A stretch of DNA of 64,000 nt from contig NZ_CAKUOF010000001.1 in assembly GCF_934668725.1 (NCBI RefSeq), positions 1 through 64,000 of the forward strand. The letters are read 5' to 3'. The notes under the pieces are model-generated. The model was not told the DNA's origin, made no database searches, and worked only from the letters and a program-made list of their open reading frames with translations. Positions 18,161-26,651 of this stretch are shown piece by piece (the first letter of the stretch is position 1; each line of letters begins with the position of its first letter). A program made the position numbers and the translations under genes. This stretch comes from an uncultured Dysgonomonas sp. Lineage in GTDB: Bacteria; Bacteroidota; Bacteroidia; Bacteroidales; Dysgonomonadaceae.

Positions 18161-19951
18161 TTAGTCACGCTCAGAGAAGTTGTCAACCAGTACTTTTCGA
18201 TAGTTGTTTAATATGCTCGATTTGGATACGAAGCCCAGATATTTCCCATGTTCATCAATAACAGGTAGATTCCATGCTTTTGTTTTATCAAATAATGACA
18301 TGATTTCCTCCATGTGCATATTGATACTTATAACTGCCGGAGGCGATACTAAAAAGCGGGTAATTTTAAACTTGTCATACAATTCGGGTCTGAACATAAT
18401 GTTTCGTATGTTATCGATCAATACGACTCCTGCCAATTTTCCGGCATCATCTACCACTGGAAAAATATTTCTGGATGATTGCGTAATAACTTTTACCATA
18501 TCTCCCAAGGTCATATTCGGATTTACGGGTTGGAAGTTATGTTCTATCAATGATTTTAAATCCATCAGGGTCAGTACAGCTTTGTCTTTTTGATGAGTGA
18601 TTAGCTCTCCTTTTTTTGCAAGACGCATGGCGTATATACTGTGAGGTTCGAATAACTTGATTGTTGCATATGAAATGGTCGATACAATAAGCAGAGGCAG
18701 TAAAAGTTCGTACCCACCTGTTAATTCGGCAATCAGAAATGTTCCTGTTAATGGAGCATGCATAACGCCTGCCATAACACCTGCCATACCCATAAGAGCA
18801 AAATTTTCGTGAGGAAGAAATGGAGACAGATGAAGATGATTGAGGATATAAGCAAATACGAATCCTGCAACGCATCCTAAAAATAGCGAAGGTGCAAAGA
18901 TACCACCTGTACCACCTCCTCCGTTAGTTGCACTGGATGCGAATACTTTAAATATAAGGAGTGAAATCAATAGTCCGACAATTCCCCAAGACGAATTTTT
19001 CAAAGGGTAAAACAAACTACCATTCATTATTGATTCATTATCCTTCAGACCGCTTAATAATGCTTCTATTGTATCGTACCCTTCTCCGTAGAAAGGAGGG
19101 AATAGAAAAATAAGCACGCTTAGTAAACTTCCTCCAAGAGCAAATTTCTGCCAGTAATTAAGTTTTCGAAATATATTTTCGATACCGTTCATTGCTCTGG
19201 TAAAATATAAGGATAAAAGCCCACAGAAAATACCCAGTAAAATAACATAAGGAATGCGTTCGAGATGAAATATTTCGACGTAAGCATATTTAAACATAGC
19301 TCCCGTTCCGGTAGTCATATAGGCAAAAGTGGCAGCGGTAACCGATGTAATAAGTAAAGGCAGAACCGTAGTCATTGTCAAATCGAGCATCAATACTTCT
19401 ATTACAAAAACTAACCCGGCGATAGGTGCTTTGAAAATACCTGCAATTGCTCCGGCGGCTCCACAGCCGATAAGCAGCATCAAGTGCCGTTGTTCTATTT
19501 TGAATGCACGTCCAAGATTGGAACCGATAGCAGCACCGGTCAGGACAATAGGAGCCTCTGCTCCGACCGATCCCCCGAATCCAATTGTTACCGAACTGGC
19601 AAGGATAGACGTGTACATGTTGTGTGCTTTTATATAGCTTTTGCGTTGAGATATAGCATAGAGTATTTTGGTAACCCCATGGCTAATATCGTCTCTCACT
19701 ACATATTTTACGAAGAGTCCGGCGATAAGAATACCTGCTACCGGATAAATCAGATATAAGAAATTTACATGTGCATCATTGAAGTTATGTGTAAGAACAT
19801 GTTGTATGGAATGAATTATGGTTTTAAGTATAAGTGCTGCTGCTGCCGTTAATATACCGACAAGAAAACTTAAAAAGATGATAAAATGTTGTTCCTTGAC
19901 ATTCCTGTTTTTCCAGGCAATAAAACTGTTAAAAGTGCTCCTCTCTGACAT
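18161..19951 (-). CDS. ClC-family chloride channel/transporter with CBS domains
   Basis: I start the gene at the ATG at 19951 (protein begins MSERSTFN, 596 residues); the longer frame to 20038 begins with TTG and adds a cysteine- and phenylalanine-rich extension with no family match. The membrane part has the ClC signatures GSVGAEAPIVLTG (the Glu is the candidate gating glutamate) and GGGGTGGIFAPSLFLG in the second half. The cytoplasmic C-terminus, from about residue 450, carries two CBS motifs (NIFPVVDDAGKLAGVVLI; NLPVIDEHGKYLGFVSKS) that probably bind nucleotides. The protein moves chloride across the inner membrane. Channel versus Cl-/H+ exchange cannot be decided from these motifs alone. 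Confidence 0.92.
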   Translation of the reverse strand: MSERSTFNSFIAWKNRNVKEQHFIIFLSFLVGILTAAAALILKTIIHSIQHVLTHNFNDAHVNFLYLIYPVAGILIAGLFVKYVVRDDISHGVTKILYAISQRKSYIKAHNMYTSILASSVTIGFGGSVGAEAPIVLTGAAIGSNLGRAFKIEQRHLMLLIGCGAAGAIAGIFKAPIAGLVFVIEVLMLDLTMTTVLPLLITSVTAATFAYMTTGTGAMFKYAYVEIFHLERIPYVILLGIFCGLLSLYFTRAMNGIENIFRKLNYWQKFALGGSLLSVLIFLFPPFYGEGYDTIEALLSGLKDNESIMNGSLFYPLKNSSWGIVGLLISLLIFKVFASSATNGGGGTGGIFAPSLFLGCVAGFVFAYILNHLHLSPFLPHENFALMGMAGVMAGVMHAPLTGTFLIAELTGGYELLLPLLIVSTISYATIKLFEPHSIYAMRLAKKGELITHQKDKAVLTLMDLKSLIEHNFQPVNPNMTLGDMVKVITQSSRNIFPVVDDAGKLAGVVLIDNIRNIMFRPELYDKFKITRFLVSPPAVISINMHMEEIMSLFDKTKAWNLPVIDEHGKYLGFVSKSSILNNYRKVLVDNFSERD

Positions 19952-20043
19952 ACCTATAAATCTTATGAACCTCAAATTTACGAATAAGAATATAAAGAAC
20001 GAAGCTTTTGAACAACCAAATTCTGAAAATGTACACAAGTCTT

Positions 20044-20628
20044 CTACACAATTGTAATACCAAACTCGCGAAGTAATCCTGATAGGTTATTCTCTGAAAA
20101 TATAGCTTTTTTCAGATTGTTTTGAGTCGGGCTTATTGTAAAATTATAAGCAGTGCTTAAATCGGCTTCTTTCAGATTGGTATTGGCAAATGTGGCTTCT
20201 TCGAGATTTACCTGATGGAACAATGAATTTGGGAGTTGGGTTCCTGCTAGATCAACGCCTTTCATAGAGCATTTGCGGAAAGAAGTATTCGCCATTTTTA
20301 ATTTTTCAAATGAACAGAAATCCAGAATACAATCGGTAAAATTTACTTCAAATAAAAAACTGGGACAACGGCTGAAATCTACTCCCATGAGTTTCGAATT
20401 TTCGAATTTTACATCATTCAATTGTGTATTATTGAGTTTGCACATCGATAAATCACAATTTATGAATGTACAATTGGAGAAGATGCAGTCTGATAATGTT
20501 TGTTCAAACAGATTGCATCTTTCGATTGTGCATTCGAAATACTCGGTACTATCCATTCCTCCCTCAAGAAATATATCTTGTGTGATTGTTTGATTTTCGT
20601 AAATTTTATTCATATGTTTATCAGACAA
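20044..20628 (-). CDS. Pentapeptide-repeat protein
   Basis: 194 residues made largely of A(D/N)LxX-type five-residue repeats, for example NCDLSMCKLNNTQLNDVKFE and NTNLKEADLSTAYNF. These fold into a right-handed four-sided beta-helix. There is no signal peptide. The start is either M1 (20628) or M6 (20613); both fit. Some family members mimic DNA and protect gyrase (Qnr, MfpA), but most have unknown roles, and nothing here proves a gyrase link. It sits between tsaC (36 bp upstream) and clcA in a run otherwise made of housekeeping genes. Confidence 0.85.
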   Translation of the reverse strand: MSDKHMNKIYENQTITQDIFLEGGMDSTEYFECTIERCNLFEQTLSDCIFSNCTFINCDLSMCKLNNTQLNDVKFENSKLMGVDFSRCPSFLFEVNFTDCILDFCSFEKLKMANTSFRKCSMKGVDLAGTQLPNSLFHQVNLEEATFANTNLKEADLSTAYNFTISPTQNNLKKAIFSENNLSGLLREFGITIV

Positions 20629-20664
20629 ATGGTTATTTCTGTATTGATGAGTAGTTATGCAAGT

Positions 20665-21228
20665 CTATTCCCTGATTATTTTGACTTGACCATCCAAACC
20701 CAATTTAATAATACTCGATGGTTTAGGATTTGATAATTCTTCCTGACGAAAACCAACTATATAATCAACACCATTCTTTATAATGTCCGATATTTGAGAG
20801 AAATTTTGTGGCGAAGGTTCTCCACTTACATTAGCGGATGTAGAAACAATGGCTTTACGAAAACGCTTGCAAAGCTCTTGTGAGAATTTCTCCTGAGTTA
20901 CCCTTATTGCAAGAGTTCCATCCTCAGCAATCAGGTTTTTGGCTACATGGCGTGCTTTATCGTAGATAATGGTCAAAGGTTTCTCCGATACTTCAATTAG
21001 ATCCCATGCCATATCAGGAACTTCGGTCAAATAATAATCGAGCTTTACGGGAATGTCTATCAATACAATCATCGATTTACTATCCGAACGTTTTTTTAGC
21101 TCATATACTTTGCGAACCGCATCTTCGTTAGTTGCATCGCATCCAATACCCCATATAGTATCGGTAGGATATAGTATAATTCCCCCTGCATTCATAACCT
21201 CGCAGGCTTTTAATATATCTTCTTTCAT
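20665..21228 (-). CDS. tsaC: Threonylcarbamoyl-AMP synthase (Sua5/YrdC type)
   Basis: 187 residues, a single YrdC domain without the Sua5 C-terminal extension. It makes threonylcarbamoyl-AMP from threonine, bicarbonate and ATP for the t6A37 modification of ANN-decoding tRNAs. The signatures YPTDTIWGIGCDA, LKKRSDSKSM and STSANVSGEPSPQNF match the family. It is the first gene of the tsaC-aroB run. Its upstream region (21229-21460) contains a striking cluster of GTnACAAA repeats and a TAACTTTG -7 box. Confidence 0.94.
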   Translation of the reverse strand: MKEDILKACEVMNAGGIILYPTDTIWGIGCDATNEDAVRKVYELKKRSDSKSMIVLIDIPVKLDYYLTEVPDMAWDLIEVSEKPLTIIYDKARHVAKNLIAEDGTLAIRVTQEKFSQELCKRFRKAIVSTSANVSGEPSPQNFSQISDIIKNGVDYIVGFRQEELSNPKPSSIIKLGLDGQVKIIRE

Positions 21229-21245
21229 CTTTAAATCTTTAATAA

Positions 21246-21376
21246 GGTGTCAAAGTTATACAAGGTAATCAGAAAGGTGACAAAGGTTACTCATATCTGT
21301 TACTTTTTTGTTTTTGTTAATGTCTTGTTTTACAATGGTTAATCATTAAAAAGGTTACAAAAGTGACAAAAGTTAC
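21246..21376. repeat. Iterated GTnACAAA(A/G) motif upstream of tsaC
   Basis: Copies lie at 21246-21261 (GGTGTCAAAGTTATAC), 21276-21290 (GGTGACAAAGGTTAC) and 21353-21376. The last is a run of 9-bp units: GTTACAAAA, GTGACAAAA, GTTAC. Reverse-oriented half-sites also occur near 21300 (GTTACTTTTTTG) and 21401 (GTTACCTTTT). Read on minus, each unit resembles a -7 box (TAACTTTTG, ACCTTTGTCAC). Confidence 0.5.
21251..21284 (-). promoter_or_regulatory. Candidate promoter of tsaC
   Basis: On minus: TTTG (21281-21284), 22 bp, TAACTTTG (21251-21258), 23 bp before the tsaC ATG. The -7 box is a perfect consensus match, but the spacing is a little long. Confidence 0.4.
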
Positions 21377-21460
21377 ACTTATTTAGCTCTTTCGTTTGTT
21401 GTTACCTTTTTATGTTATATCTATCTGTTTTATAGATAGATAAAATAATTGATGCCGGAA

Positions 21461-21982
21461 TTACGATTTCAGTTGATAAATATACACGTTTTTATATTTT
21501 GAATCATCACGTATCCAGTCGTGAAGCTCTCCGCTACGCTTATATCCCGATTTTTCGAAAAGCCGTATACTTTGCAGGTTATCAACGGCTATATATGCAA
21601 ATATCTGATTGATTTTCAGAAAAGAAAATACATATTCTCTTATGATTCCGAGAGTTTGTGAAGCATAGTTGCAATTGCGGTAATCTTCGTCAATTAATAT
21701 ACCGATTCCCGCACGGCTGTGATGAAAATCTAATTCGTACAAATCGACAGTACCTATAACCGTATTCGATGATTTGAGTTCTATCATCAACCGTAGTTGT
21801 TTTGCTTCGTATATATCTTCTTGTTGAGTTTCGGAAATATAATTACGTAATGCTAATTTTGAATAAGGAGTCAAAGTATTTCCATATATCCAAAGATTGG
21901 TATTATTCTCCCACTTGTAAAGATTCTCTAAATCTTCAGGTTCGAGAGCACGAAGCTTCAGGTCTTTATTTTCAAGATACAT
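21461..21982 (-). CDS. GNAT family N-acetyltransferase
   Basis: I place the start at the ATG at 21982 (protein MYLENKDLKLRALEPEDL, 173 residues); the frame can extend to 22015, but family members begin with the LRALEPEDLENLYKWEN segment. The acetyl-CoA fold is visible: VIGTVDLYELDFHHSRAGIG, then LIDEDYRNCNYASQTLGI (the pyrophosphate-binding loop region) and NLQSIRLFEKSGYKRSGEL. It resembles the RimJ/SpeG branch, so the substrate is a protein N-terminus or a small amine. The ATG lies inside the last codons of the glycosyltransferase (11-nt overlap), implying translational coupling. Confidence 0.85.
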   Translation of the reverse strand: MYLENKDLKLRALEPEDLENLYKWENNTNLWIYGNTLTPYSKLALRNYISETQQEDIYEAKQLRLMIELKSSNTVIGTVDLYELDFHHSRAGIGILIDEDYRNCNYASQTLGIIREYVFSFLKINQIFAYIAVDNLQSIRLFEKSGYKRSGELHDWIRDDSKYKNVYIYQLKS

Positions 21983-23018
21983 ATTCGTTTTTTTGTTTAA
22001 TAGAATGTGTTCCAATCGTTATCCCTGTTTTAGGGGTATATATTTGATATTGTATATTCGTCTTCTCATTATAATCCATTTGCAGAATTATTTCTTCGTA
22101 GCTGAAATCATCTTTATTATAGGTAACAATCTTGTGATCTTTTGCACTTCCTATTTTATTCGATATTTTCAGAAATGTCATTACCTTTTCCAATGCCATT
22201 TTAGTTTTGATACCTCCAAGAACCAATAATGAAAAGAATTTATTATCAGGATAGTACTTGTTGTAAAATATCTTCATTGCTCCATAAAAAGCATTTATAT
22301 ATTTAGTATCTCCTTTGTTGGTACTTTCACCTTTGTAATGTATAATACGTTCGGGTAAGTAGTAGCTCTTATAACCCGCTTGTTGTATTCGGTACGAGAG
22401 GTCTATATCTTCACCATACATAAAGAAAGCTTCATCCAATAAACCTACTTTGTCAAGCGTTTCTTTTCGTATCATCATAAATGCCCCTGCCAATATGGAA
22501 ATCTCGTGAATACTATCTTCATCCAAATATAGCAAGTTATATTCTCCTAACAATTTTGATTTTGGAAATATAGATGCCAGACCGAATATTTTGCAAAAAG
22601 AAGCCCATGGTGAAGGAAAACCTCTTTTCGATTCAGGCAAGAATCGTCCCGATCCATCTATCATTTTTACACCTACAGCTCCCGATGTTGGAGTGGAGTC
22701 CATAAAAAGACAAACATTGGATAATACGTTTTCTCCGACAACGGTATCCGGATTAAGCAATAACAGATATTCCCCCTTAGCTAAAAGTATAGCTTGGTTG
22801 TTGGCTTTTGAGAAACCGGGATTTGTTTTGTTTTCTATGAAATGGATATTCTCTTGGGGAAACTTACTCTTTAAATATTCAATAGAATGATCTGTGGAAT
22901 TATTGTCAACAATAAAAATCTCATAAGCAAAAGCAATGTTTGAATCTAAAATAGAATTCAAACATTGCTCCAGAAAATATTTTACATTGTAATTAACAAT
23001 GATTATCGACAATTTCAT
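21972..23018 (-). CDS. Family 2 glycosyltransferase (rhamnosyltransferase-like)
   Basis: A 348-residue soluble or peripheral GT-A enzyme. It opens with MKLSIIIVNYNVKYFLEQCL, has IFIVDNNSTDHS, the metal site NPDTVV, and the acceptor-side motif FFMYGEDIDLSYRIQQAGY followed by IHYKGEST. This resembles the WbbL-like rhamnosyltransferases that elongate surface polysaccharide. The donor sugar is not provable. The last 50 or so residues are extra and of unknown role. The gene overlaps the GNAT gene and follows a HAD-like gene after 116 bp. Confidence 0.87.
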   Translation of the reverse strand: MKLSIIIVNYNVKYFLEQCLNSILDSNIAFAYEIFIVDNNSTDHSIEYLKSKFPQENIHFIENKTNPGFSKANNQAILLAKGEYLLLLNPDTVVGENVLSNVCLFMDSTPTSGAVGVKMIDGSGRFLPESKRGFPSPWASFCKIFGLASIFPKSKLLGEYNLLYLDEDSIHEISILAGAFMMIRKETLDKVGLLDEAFFMYGEDIDLSYRIQQAGYKSYYLPERIIHYKGESTNKGDTKYINAFYGAMKIFYNKYYPDNKFFSLLVLGGIKTKMALEKVMTFLKISNKIGSAKDHKIVTYNKDDFSYEEIILQMDYNEKTNIQYQIYTPKTGITIGTHSIKQKNEYVS

Positions 23019-23134
23019 CTAAAGATATATTGAGTCGGATTTCTTAAGTAAAAGAAAATATTTAATGACATATTTTAAAAGCATAACAGCCTGTCGTTGT
23101 TTTGCTTGCCAAAGCAATAAATAGTTCTGCGAAC

Positions 23135-23590
23135 TTAATAGCCATCACGTTCGAACATTTCACCTAAGCGGATGAAGAAGTTCTTTTTGCGACGCCTACG
23201 TTGTTGATTTTCTCCGGCAGACATCATTATTCTCTCGAATGAAAATTCGCCACGCTCGGCAGCCTTTACAGCATTATAAATAACTCCCCAATCAGGTAAT
23301 CCACCTACATTGCGGTCATCTATAAACAACTCGGCAGTAAGTTTACGCGATGCCTTGGCCGGATCTTCTTCGGGATAATTTTTATTTGCAGCAAAAAATG
23401 TCAGCCCTTTTTTAGCACAATAATCTATAGCCTCTTGTAAAAGAGCACCGTCTCTCACAGTCCATAAAATAAGTACATGCCCGTCTTTCTGTAGTTTCAA
23501 TAGTGTTTCTATGGCGAAAGGAATAGGAGCCCCTAGTCTGGGGTATTCATGCTCTACAATAGTTCCGTCAAAATCAACAGCTATAATCAT
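23135..23590 (-). CDS. HAD-like hydrolase (small Bacteroidota family)
   Basis: 151 residues. HAD motif I is AVDFDGTIVEHEYP (Asp6 and Asp8 as nucleophile and acid/base), motif II is ILWTVRDG and motif III/IV is LFIDDRNVGGLPDWG. There is no large cap domain, which suggests a phosphatase for a small substrate. This short protein resembles the BT0820-type family. The C-terminus is basic (QQRRRRKKNFF), unusual for a soluble phosphatase and possibly an RNA- or membrane-contact tail. The substrate is unknown. Confidence 0.82.
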   Translation of the reverse strand: MIIAVDFDGTIVEHEYPRLGAPIPFAIETLLKLQKDGHVLILWTVRDGALLQEAIDYCAKKGLTFFAANKNYPEEDPAKASRKLTAELFIDDRNVGGLPDWGVIYNAVKAAERGEFSFERIMMSAGENQQRRRRKKNFFIRLGEMFERDGY

Positions 23591-23644
23591 ATATTTTTCT
23601 ATATTAAGTAATTCAATGTATTTAATAACACGTAAATAAACCTG

Positions 23645-24061
23645 TTAAACAGTAATCTCGTTTTCTATGCTTGCTTTATTTGGTATGCATAGGAACAATG
23701 CAAATATACTAATGAAAGCCAAATACCTGAAATTTTCGATGGCTGTAGTATTTAAACAAATCAAATTAAAGACCGAAATAGAGATTAATGCACTTAAACG
23801 AACGAGATATTTGCTGAAATATTTCTTTATTGCTGTTTCATCATTTGTTTTATCTATTTCTTTCAAACGCGGGTGAAGCAACTTCAATGAAGCAAAAATA
23901 CCTCCCAATGTAATTATTATTCCCCATCGTTCTAAGCCTGTATTTTCGATCGGTAATGTATATTTACTGGTGTATAGTACATCCAGTACAAAAGCCAATA
24001 GCATAATTATAACACAGCTCCAGTATATAAGTTTCAATTTATTATGTGTTTTATCAAGCAT
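23645..24061 (-). CDS. Small multi-pass membrane protein, unknown function
   Basis: 138 residues with four probable membrane helices (about 12-28, 45-58, 92-108 and 112-128) separated by short loops, and a basic, lysine-rich middle loop (HPRLKEIDKTNDET). I recognise no family. It starts 13 bp after the recR stop and ends 54 bp before the HAD-like gene, so it is probably expressed from the recR operon. Confidence 0.7.
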   Translation of the reverse strand: MLDKTHNKLKLIYWSCVIIMLLAFVLDVLYTSKYTLPIENTGLERWGIIITLGGIFASLKLLHPRLKEIDKTNDETAIKKYFSKYLVRLSALISISVFNLICLNTTAIENFRYLAFISIFALFLCIPNKASIENEITV

Positions 24062-24074
24062 ATTTTATTCGGTT

Positions 24075-24698
24075 TTATAAATTAAAAGATTCGTTGAAAA
24101 GAGTACGGTTGATAATTGACCTTCCTAATGTAACTTCATCGGCATATTCAATTTCATCGCCGATAGATATTCCTCTGGCAATCATCGATATTTTAATATT
24201 GTAAGGAGCCAGCTTTTTATAAATATAAAAGTTAGTGGTATCTCCTTCCATGGTCGTGCTCAAAGCCAGTATTATTTCTTTGATATGACCTTCGGAAACC
24301 CGCTTTACAAGACTTTCTATTTGAAGGTCTCCGGGCCCAATGCCGTCAATCGGCGAGATGATTCCTCCCAAGACGTGGTACAGTCCTTTAAATTGAGATG
24401 TATTTTCAATTGCCATTACCTCCTTAATATTCTCAACAACGCATACCGTAGATTTATCTCTAGCGGGATTTGCACAGATGGGACATATATCAGCATCCGA
24501 GATATTATAACAGGATTGACAGTATTTGACCTCGTTTTTGAGGGTCAGGATTGCAGACGAAAAATTTTCGACAGTTTTATTATCCTGACGAAGCATATGT
24601 AATACCAGTCTCAGTGCGGTTTTTCGACCGACACCCGGTAATTTGGCAAATTCATTTACAGCACTTTCCAGTAGTACCGAAGGATATTTTTGAATCAT
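24075..24698 (-). CDS. recR: Recombination protein RecR
   Basis: 207 residues. A helix-hairpin-helix at the N-terminus ([15 protein letters not shown]), a C4 zinc finger (Cys60, Cys63, Cys72, Cys75), a Toprim domain ([14 protein letters not shown], then [18 protein letters not shown]) and a C-terminal Walker-B-like segment. RecR works with RecO (and RecF) to load RecA on SSB-coated gaps. Length and all four modules are normal. It is the first gene of a probable operon with the small membrane protein. Confidence 0.96.
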   Translation of the reverse strand: MIQKYPSVLLESAVNEFAKLPGVGRKTALRLVLHMLRQDNKTVENFSSAILTLKNEVKYCQSCYNISDADICPICANPARDKSTVCVVENIKEVMAIENTSQFKGLYHVLGGIISPIDGIGPGDLQIESLVKRVSEGHIKEIILALSTTMEGDTTNFYIYKKLAPYNIKISMIARGISIGDEIEYADEVTLGRSIINRTLFNESFNL

Positions 24699-24786
24699 TA
24701 TTTTCTTTTAGTTTAAGCTCGTATAACTAATTTTTTTGATAAGTTTAACTACAATAGATAGTTATGCCTTAAAATAACTGATGTTG

Positions 24787-24794
24787 CAAAGTTA
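24787..24794 (-). promoter_or_regulatory. -7 box upstream of recR
   Basis: On minus the sequence TAACTTTG, a perfect TAnnTTTG match, lies 89 bp before the recR ATG. No clear -33 partner is visible. Confidence 0.4.
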
Positions 24795-24818
24795 TATATA
24801 ATAAGTAGCGTGAAATAT

Positions 24819-26036
24819 TTACAACCTCAGATGAGAGAAATAATATTTTTCGGCCTTTTTAGAAAGTAGTTGAATATTTAATAAGTCGGATGCGTCCGAG
24901 ATATTTTTTATTTTACCGTCTTTATAGAGTATATCTATGCTGTTTTCTTTCAGATTATACATATCGGTAGTAACTGTTCGCGAAGAAACCAGATATTCTG
25001 CCTCTTTCTCGGATAGCTGCCACTTGTCCATGTATTTATCTATATAGAAGCGGATATGGTCTTCTGTAGCGGGCTCAGCCAATATTTCGGTTTTGAATAA
25101 ATCTCTGTTAATAAAAGCCCTGCTTAATGTTGACAGAAGAAAGTCCTCCGATTCGGTCCACACCTTAAGAGCGCACCAGATATCCGAGTCATCTAAGTTT
25201 ACAAAGTGGTTGAGAGCATCATCAGTAAAATTTGTTTTTTGAATATTATTTGTCAAAAAATAATTTAAAGAAGGCGATGCGAAAAGCGTTTGATTTTGAC
25301 TGGTAATCTGCTTTGCTCTTTTTAGAGTATTTATCAATACATTTTCGGCTCCTATGGCCGTTTTATGGTGATATACCTGCCAGTACATCAAACGTCTGGA
25401 TAAAAGAAAGTTTTCAATAGAATAAACGCCTTTCGACTCAACAACAAGTTTATTGTCTCGAATATCCAAAATCTGAATAATTCGTTCTGAACCTATATTT
25501 CCCTCATTTACTCCGGTAAAGAAGCAATCGCGACGTAAATAATCAAGCCTGTCAACATCGAGCTGACCACTAACTAATTGATGTAGAAATTTTTTCGGAT
25601 ATTCGTCTCTAAATATGGCAATACAGGTATCAAGTTCTCCTTTTAATTCTATGTTTAGATTTTGCATCAGCCGAAGAGATATTTCTTCGTGTGAAATACC
25701 ATTGACAATAGTATGCTCCAAGACATGAGAAAAAGGTCCATGACCAACATCGTGAAGAAGTATACATGCCAACGCTCCGTTCTCTTCATCTTTACTTATA
25801 TCATTACCCTTTGATCTCAGATTGTTTATAACCTCCTGCATCAGGTACATAGCTCCCAGAGTGTGATGAAAACGAGTGTGTTGTGCTCCGGGATATGCAA
25901 AAGATGCCATACCTAACTGCTTAATTCTGCTTAGCCGTTGTAGGTAGGGATGATTTATAATTTGCGATATAAACTCATTGGGAATGGTTATAAAGCCAAA
26001 AACAGGGTCATTTATTATTTGTTTATTCTTTATCAC
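24819..26036 (-). CDS. HD-domain phosphohydrolase (dNTPase/SAMHD1-like)
   Basis: 405 residues. The HD metal-site residues are visible: the histidine-rich HTRFHHTLGAM (His53, His57, His58), the HD pair in CILLHDVGHGPFSH (His95, Asp96), and the distal Asp in QLDVDRLDYLRRD. The extended C-terminal helical part is like that of bacterial SAMHD1/YdhJ-type dNTP triphosphohydrolases. Substrate identity (dNTPs or another nucleotide) is inference. A strong terminator for the upstream lipoprotein operon lies immediately before its start, so it must have its own promoter or depend on read-through. Confidence 0.87.
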   Translation of the reverse strand: MIKNKQIINDPVFGFITIPNEFISQIINHPYLQRLSRIKQLGMASFAYPGAQHTRFHHTLGAMYLMQEVINNLRSKGNDISKDEENGALACILLHDVGHGPFSHVLEHTIVNGISHEEISLRLMQNLNIELKGELDTCIAIFRDEYPKKFLHQLVSGQLDVDRLDYLRRDCFFTGVNEGNIGSERIIQILDIRDNKLVVESKGVYSIENFLLSRRLMYWQVYHHKTAIGAENVLINTLKRAKQITSQNQTLFASPSLNYFLTNNIQKTNFTDDALNHFVNLDDSDIWCALKVWTESEDFLLSTLSRAFINRDLFKTEILAEPATEDHIRFYIDKYMDKWQLSEKEAEYLVSSRTVTTDMYNLKENSIDILYKDGKIKNISDASDLLNIQLLSKKAEKYYFSHLRL

Positions 26037-26050
26037 AGTATATCAATTAA

Positions 26051-26082
26051 AAAAACACAGATTTGATATTCAAATCTGTGTT
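26051..26082 (-). terminator. Strong intrinsic terminator of the lipoprotein operon
   Basis: A perfect 13-bp stem AACACAGATTTGA / TCAAATCTGTGTT with loop TAT. On minus it is followed by a run of seven T. It is placed between the lipoprotein stop (26108) and the HD gene start (26036). Confidence 0.92.
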
Positions 26083-26107
26083 CAAAGGTATAAAATATTT
26101 AGGTTTT

Positions 26108-26632
26108 TTATTTTGAACCTGAAAAATCTGTAGTCAATTGCATATTGTTTGCTTTTGCAAATGCAGTTTGAGCTTTTATCATTTCCTCCAATTTGTTTTG
26201 AGTATCTTCTAATGATTTGTTTACAACATCATCCATTTTCATTAACTCTTCGTCCGACATATCATTCGATAATTTCGAATATTGTTCGCTGTAAATATTT
26301 ACCTGAGCAATTAATGATTCAACGTATGCGATTGTTACATTATGAAATTCATCAGCATCAGTTGGTTTAGGCATGGTTTTAATTTTATCCAAATCTCCTT
26401 GAATGCTGTCTTTGACAACTTTCATGTCTTCAATCAGTTTAGCTGATTCTTCAGCAGAAAATTCTTCGCTATCAAAGAAAGCATCTATTTTAGTGTCAAG
26501 ATCTTCCAAGCGTTTTTCTGCATCTTCCGAGTATTTCACTAAATTGTCATTGTATGTTATAGGGTCTACTTTTTTTTCACAAGAAGTAAGTACTAATGAT
26601 AATGGCAAAAGGAATAATAATAATTTTTTCAT
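26108..26632 (-). CDS. Small helical lipoprotein
   Basis: 174 residues with a lipoprotein signal (LVLTSC, Cys18). The mature part is acidic, almost wholly helical and probably coiled-coil (EDAEKRLEDLDTKIDAFF; VVNKSLEDTQNKLEEM). It has the same size and layout as the next gene upstream (26652-27110), sharing an early (N/D)xxxxxEDAE-like helix and a C-terminal helix pair, so the two look like diverged paralogues. The function is unknown; some similar surface lipoproteins are called LIC11966-like, but I cannot confirm that here. It is expressed with its neighbour (19-bp gap). Confidence 0.78.
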   Translation of the reverse strand: MKKLLLFLLPLSLVLTSCEKKVDPITYNDNLVKYSEDAEKRLEDLDTKIDAFFDSEEFSAEESAKLIEDMKVVKDSIQGDLDKIKTMPKPTDADEFHNVTIAYVESLIAQVNIYSEQYSKLSNDMSDEELMKMDDVVNKSLEDTQNKLEEMIKAQTAFAKANNMQLTTDFSGSK

Positions 26633-26651
26633 TGTAAATTGTTTAATAATA

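Noticed and set aside
19952..20038. An N-terminal extension of the ClC protein starting at TTG
   Set aside because: The extra 29 residues match nothing in the family and use a rare start codon, while an ATG with a normal ClC N-terminus lies at 19951.
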